Shown here piece after piece: positions 6,451 through 7,652 of a stretch of 7,652 nt of DNA (the stretch's first letter is position 1; each line of letters starts with the position of its first letter). A model generated the notes under the pieces. The model made no database searches. It was not told the DNA's origin and was given only the letters and a program-made list of their open reading frames with translations. The position numbers were made by a program, and so were the translations under genes. This DNA is from Candidatus Binataceae bacterium. GTDB lineage: Bacteria > Desulfobacterota > Binatia > Binatales > Binataceae. The stretch covers positions 1-7,652 of the forward strand of contig JASHZA010000148.1 in NCBI GenBank assembly GCA_030042765.1, read 5' to 3'.

Positions 6451-7557
6451 TCAGAAGAGATACCGCCGCACGTTGATGCTGATCAACAGGCCCATCGCAA
6501 TCATCATCGCGATCAGTGACGATCCCCCGTAACTCACCAGCGGCAGCGTGATTCCCACCACCGGCAGCATCCCCGTCGCCATCCCGATATTGATTGCCAC
6601 CTGCCAGAAGATGATTCCCGTCACTCCGATCGCCAGCATTGAACCGAACCGATCGCGCGCATGCCGCGCAATCCACGCCCCACGTGCGATCAGCCCCGCA
6701 TAGAGCCCCAGCAGCAACATCGATCCGGCGAATCCGAATTCCTCGGCGAACACCGCGAAGATGAAATCCGTGGTCTGCTCCGGCAGGAAGTTGAGCCGCG
6801 CCTGCGTCCCCTTGAACAGCCCTTTCCCCCAATGGCCCCCCGATCCGATCGCGATCTCCGACTGGATTATGTGATAACCCGAACCCAGCGGATCCGATTG
6901 CGGATTGAGGAAGCTCACGAGCCGTTCCCGCTGATACGGCTTCAGGTAATGCCATCCGACCGGCGCGACCAGCACCGCCCCCAGCATCAGGACTATTAGC
7001 GTCCGCCGGTTAAGCCCCCCGACGAACACCAGCGTCGCCGTCAGCAGTATCAGGATGAGCGCCGTTCCCAGGTCCGGCTGCTTCAGCACCAGCGCCGCCG
7101 GCACTGCCAACAGAATCGCCGGAACGATCATCTGATGCGCCTTCCACCCGCCTCGCGGCGGTTCCTCGCGCATGTAGCGCACCATCACTAGTACCAGCGC
7201 GAGCTTGGCCACCTCCGACGGCTCGAGCTTGAGCACCCCCAGATTGATCCATCGCCGCGATCCGCCCGTGCTATGGCCCGCCACTGCCACCACCACCAGC
7301 AGCGCCACCGCGCCCGCGTAAATCAGGTACGCATACGAACCCAGCGCTCGATAGTCGAGCAGCGCCACCGCCGTCATCAGCGCCGTGCCCACTCCGATCC
7401 ACAGCAGTTGCCGCACCACCAGCGGGTCGAGCCCGTGACGCGTCCCGCCCCACGTCCCGCTCAGCACGCTTACCAGCCCCACTGCCGCCAGCCCCAGCGA
7501 CAGCGTGAACACCGTCCAGTCGAAGTGGTATACGATTCGCCGATCCAGCGCCGCCAT
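6451..7557 (-). CDS. rodA: Rod-shape peptidoglycan glycosyltransferase RodA (SEDS family)
   Basis: RodA is an inner-membrane glycosyltransferase that polymerises lipid II in the MreB elongasome together with the transpeptidase PBP2. The 368 residues match RodA length better than FtsW (about 400). There are about ten hydrophobic segments, for example near 15-35, 46-66, 74-93, 143-159, 164-180, 185-203, 270-292, 305-325 and 335-360. SEDS motifs are all present: LEPSEVAKLA (111-120), KQPDLGTAL (159-167), NFLPEQTTDFIFAVFAEEFG (256-275) and PLVSYGGSS (339-347). Asp264 probably corresponds to the essential Asp262 of E. coli RodA. The wording GKGLFKGTQARLNFLPE is RodA-like. The start has GGAG four bases upstream and begins one base after the stop of the preceding gene, which points to translational coupling. 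Finding cbiA directly behind it is not the usual arrangement. Confidence 0.95.
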   Translation of the reverse strand: MAALDRRIVYHFDWTVFTLSLGLAAVGLVSVLSGTWGGTRHGLDPLVVRQLLWIGVGTALMTAVALLDYRALGSYAYLIYAGAVALLVVVAVAGHSTGGSRRWINLGVLKLEPSEVAKLALVLVMVRYMREEPPRGGWKAHQMIVPAILLAVPAALVLKQPDLGTALILILLTATLVFVGGLNRRTLIVLMLGAVLVAPVGWHYLKPYQRERLVSFLNPQSDPLGSGYHIIQSEIAIGSGGHWGKGLFKGTQARLNFLPEQTTDFIFAVFAEEFGFAGSMLLLGLYAGLIARGAWIARHARDRFGSMLAIGVTGIIFWQVAINIGMATGMLPVVGITLPLVSYGGSSLIAMMIAMGLLISINVRRYLF

Positions 7558-7558
7558 A

Positions 7559-7652
7559 TCACTCCGTCTGCGCGTCCGCCTGCTCGGTCGCCGGCCCGCT
7601 CGGCTTCTGCTGAATTGTCGGTGGCGGCCCGCCCTGCGGCGGATTCATCTCG
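7559..7652 (-). CDS. C-terminal tail of an upstream gene, probably PBP2 (mrdA); start outside window
   Basis: Thirty codons in one frame run from the window edge to a TGA at 7561-7559, one base before the rodA ATG (TGATATG). The visible peptide is a Pro/Gln/Gly/Thr-rich, disordered-looking tail (PPQGGPPPTIQQKPSG and on to a QADAQTE end) with no catalytic motif. The identity rests on position: penicillin-binding protein 2 is the usual gene directly before rodA, and its C-terminus is often such a low-complexity tail. The open frame and the one-base spacing to rodA support that it is coding; the name is inference. Confidence 0.6.
   Translation of the reverse strand, partial: EMNPPQGGPPPTIQQKPSGPATEQADAQTE

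Noticed and set aside
5932..6519. 195-codon plus-strand frame opposite cbiA
   Set aside because: Antisense shadow of cbiA, with composition dominated by Arg, Ala and His and no conserved pattern.

Overview
This is a GC-rich bacterial chromosomal window with ordinary gene density and no sign of phage, transposons, CRISPR or tRNA/rRNA. The mix includes a split acyl-CoA carboxylase feeding a B12-dependent mutase, a pyruvoyl-type arginine decarboxylase, HemQ of the coproporphyrin-dependent heme route, RodA-type rod-shape machinery, and a gene that must read UGA as selenocysteine. This suggests a Gram-negative-like, selenocysteine-decoding lineage, such as a Desulfobacterota- or Binatota-like group. 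That placement is inference and not firm.

Plus strand, 1-4069: the C-terminal half of an acyl-CoA (probably propionyl-CoA) carboxylase biotin carboxylase subunit, a separate biotin carrier protein, and the catalytic subunit of methylmalonyl-CoA mutase without its B12 domain. Together these give most of the propionyl-CoA to succinyl-CoA route; the carboxyltransferase, epimerase and B12-binding subunit are not visible. After a 115-base gap containing a 26-base dyad come a pyruvoyl-dependent arginine decarboxylase (arginine to agmatine) and, 48 bases later, a short gene that ordinary ORF calling breaks in two.

That short gene (3836-4069) is the main discovery. Read through an in-frame TGA at 3866-3868, it encodes a 77-residue SelW-like (Rdx family) protein with a Cys-x-x-Sec redox motif. 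A near-perfect hairpin with a GU-containing loop lies 22 bases after the UGA, where a bacterial SECIS element is expected. A promoter-like pair of hexamers upstream would place the transcript start on the ATG itself, so the message may be leaderless.

Minus strand, 7652-4078: the C-terminal tail of an upstream gene (probably PBP2/mrdA), rodA, cbiA/cobB (cobyrinate a,c-diamide synthase) and hemQ, all in one direction. The first three are tightly packed and look like one transcription unit. hemQ follows a gap with its own candidate promoter. cbiA makes an intermediate of the B12 cofactor that the mutase on the other strand needs, so the window combines B12 supply and B12 use. The two strands converge at selW/hemQ with only 8 bases between the stop codons.
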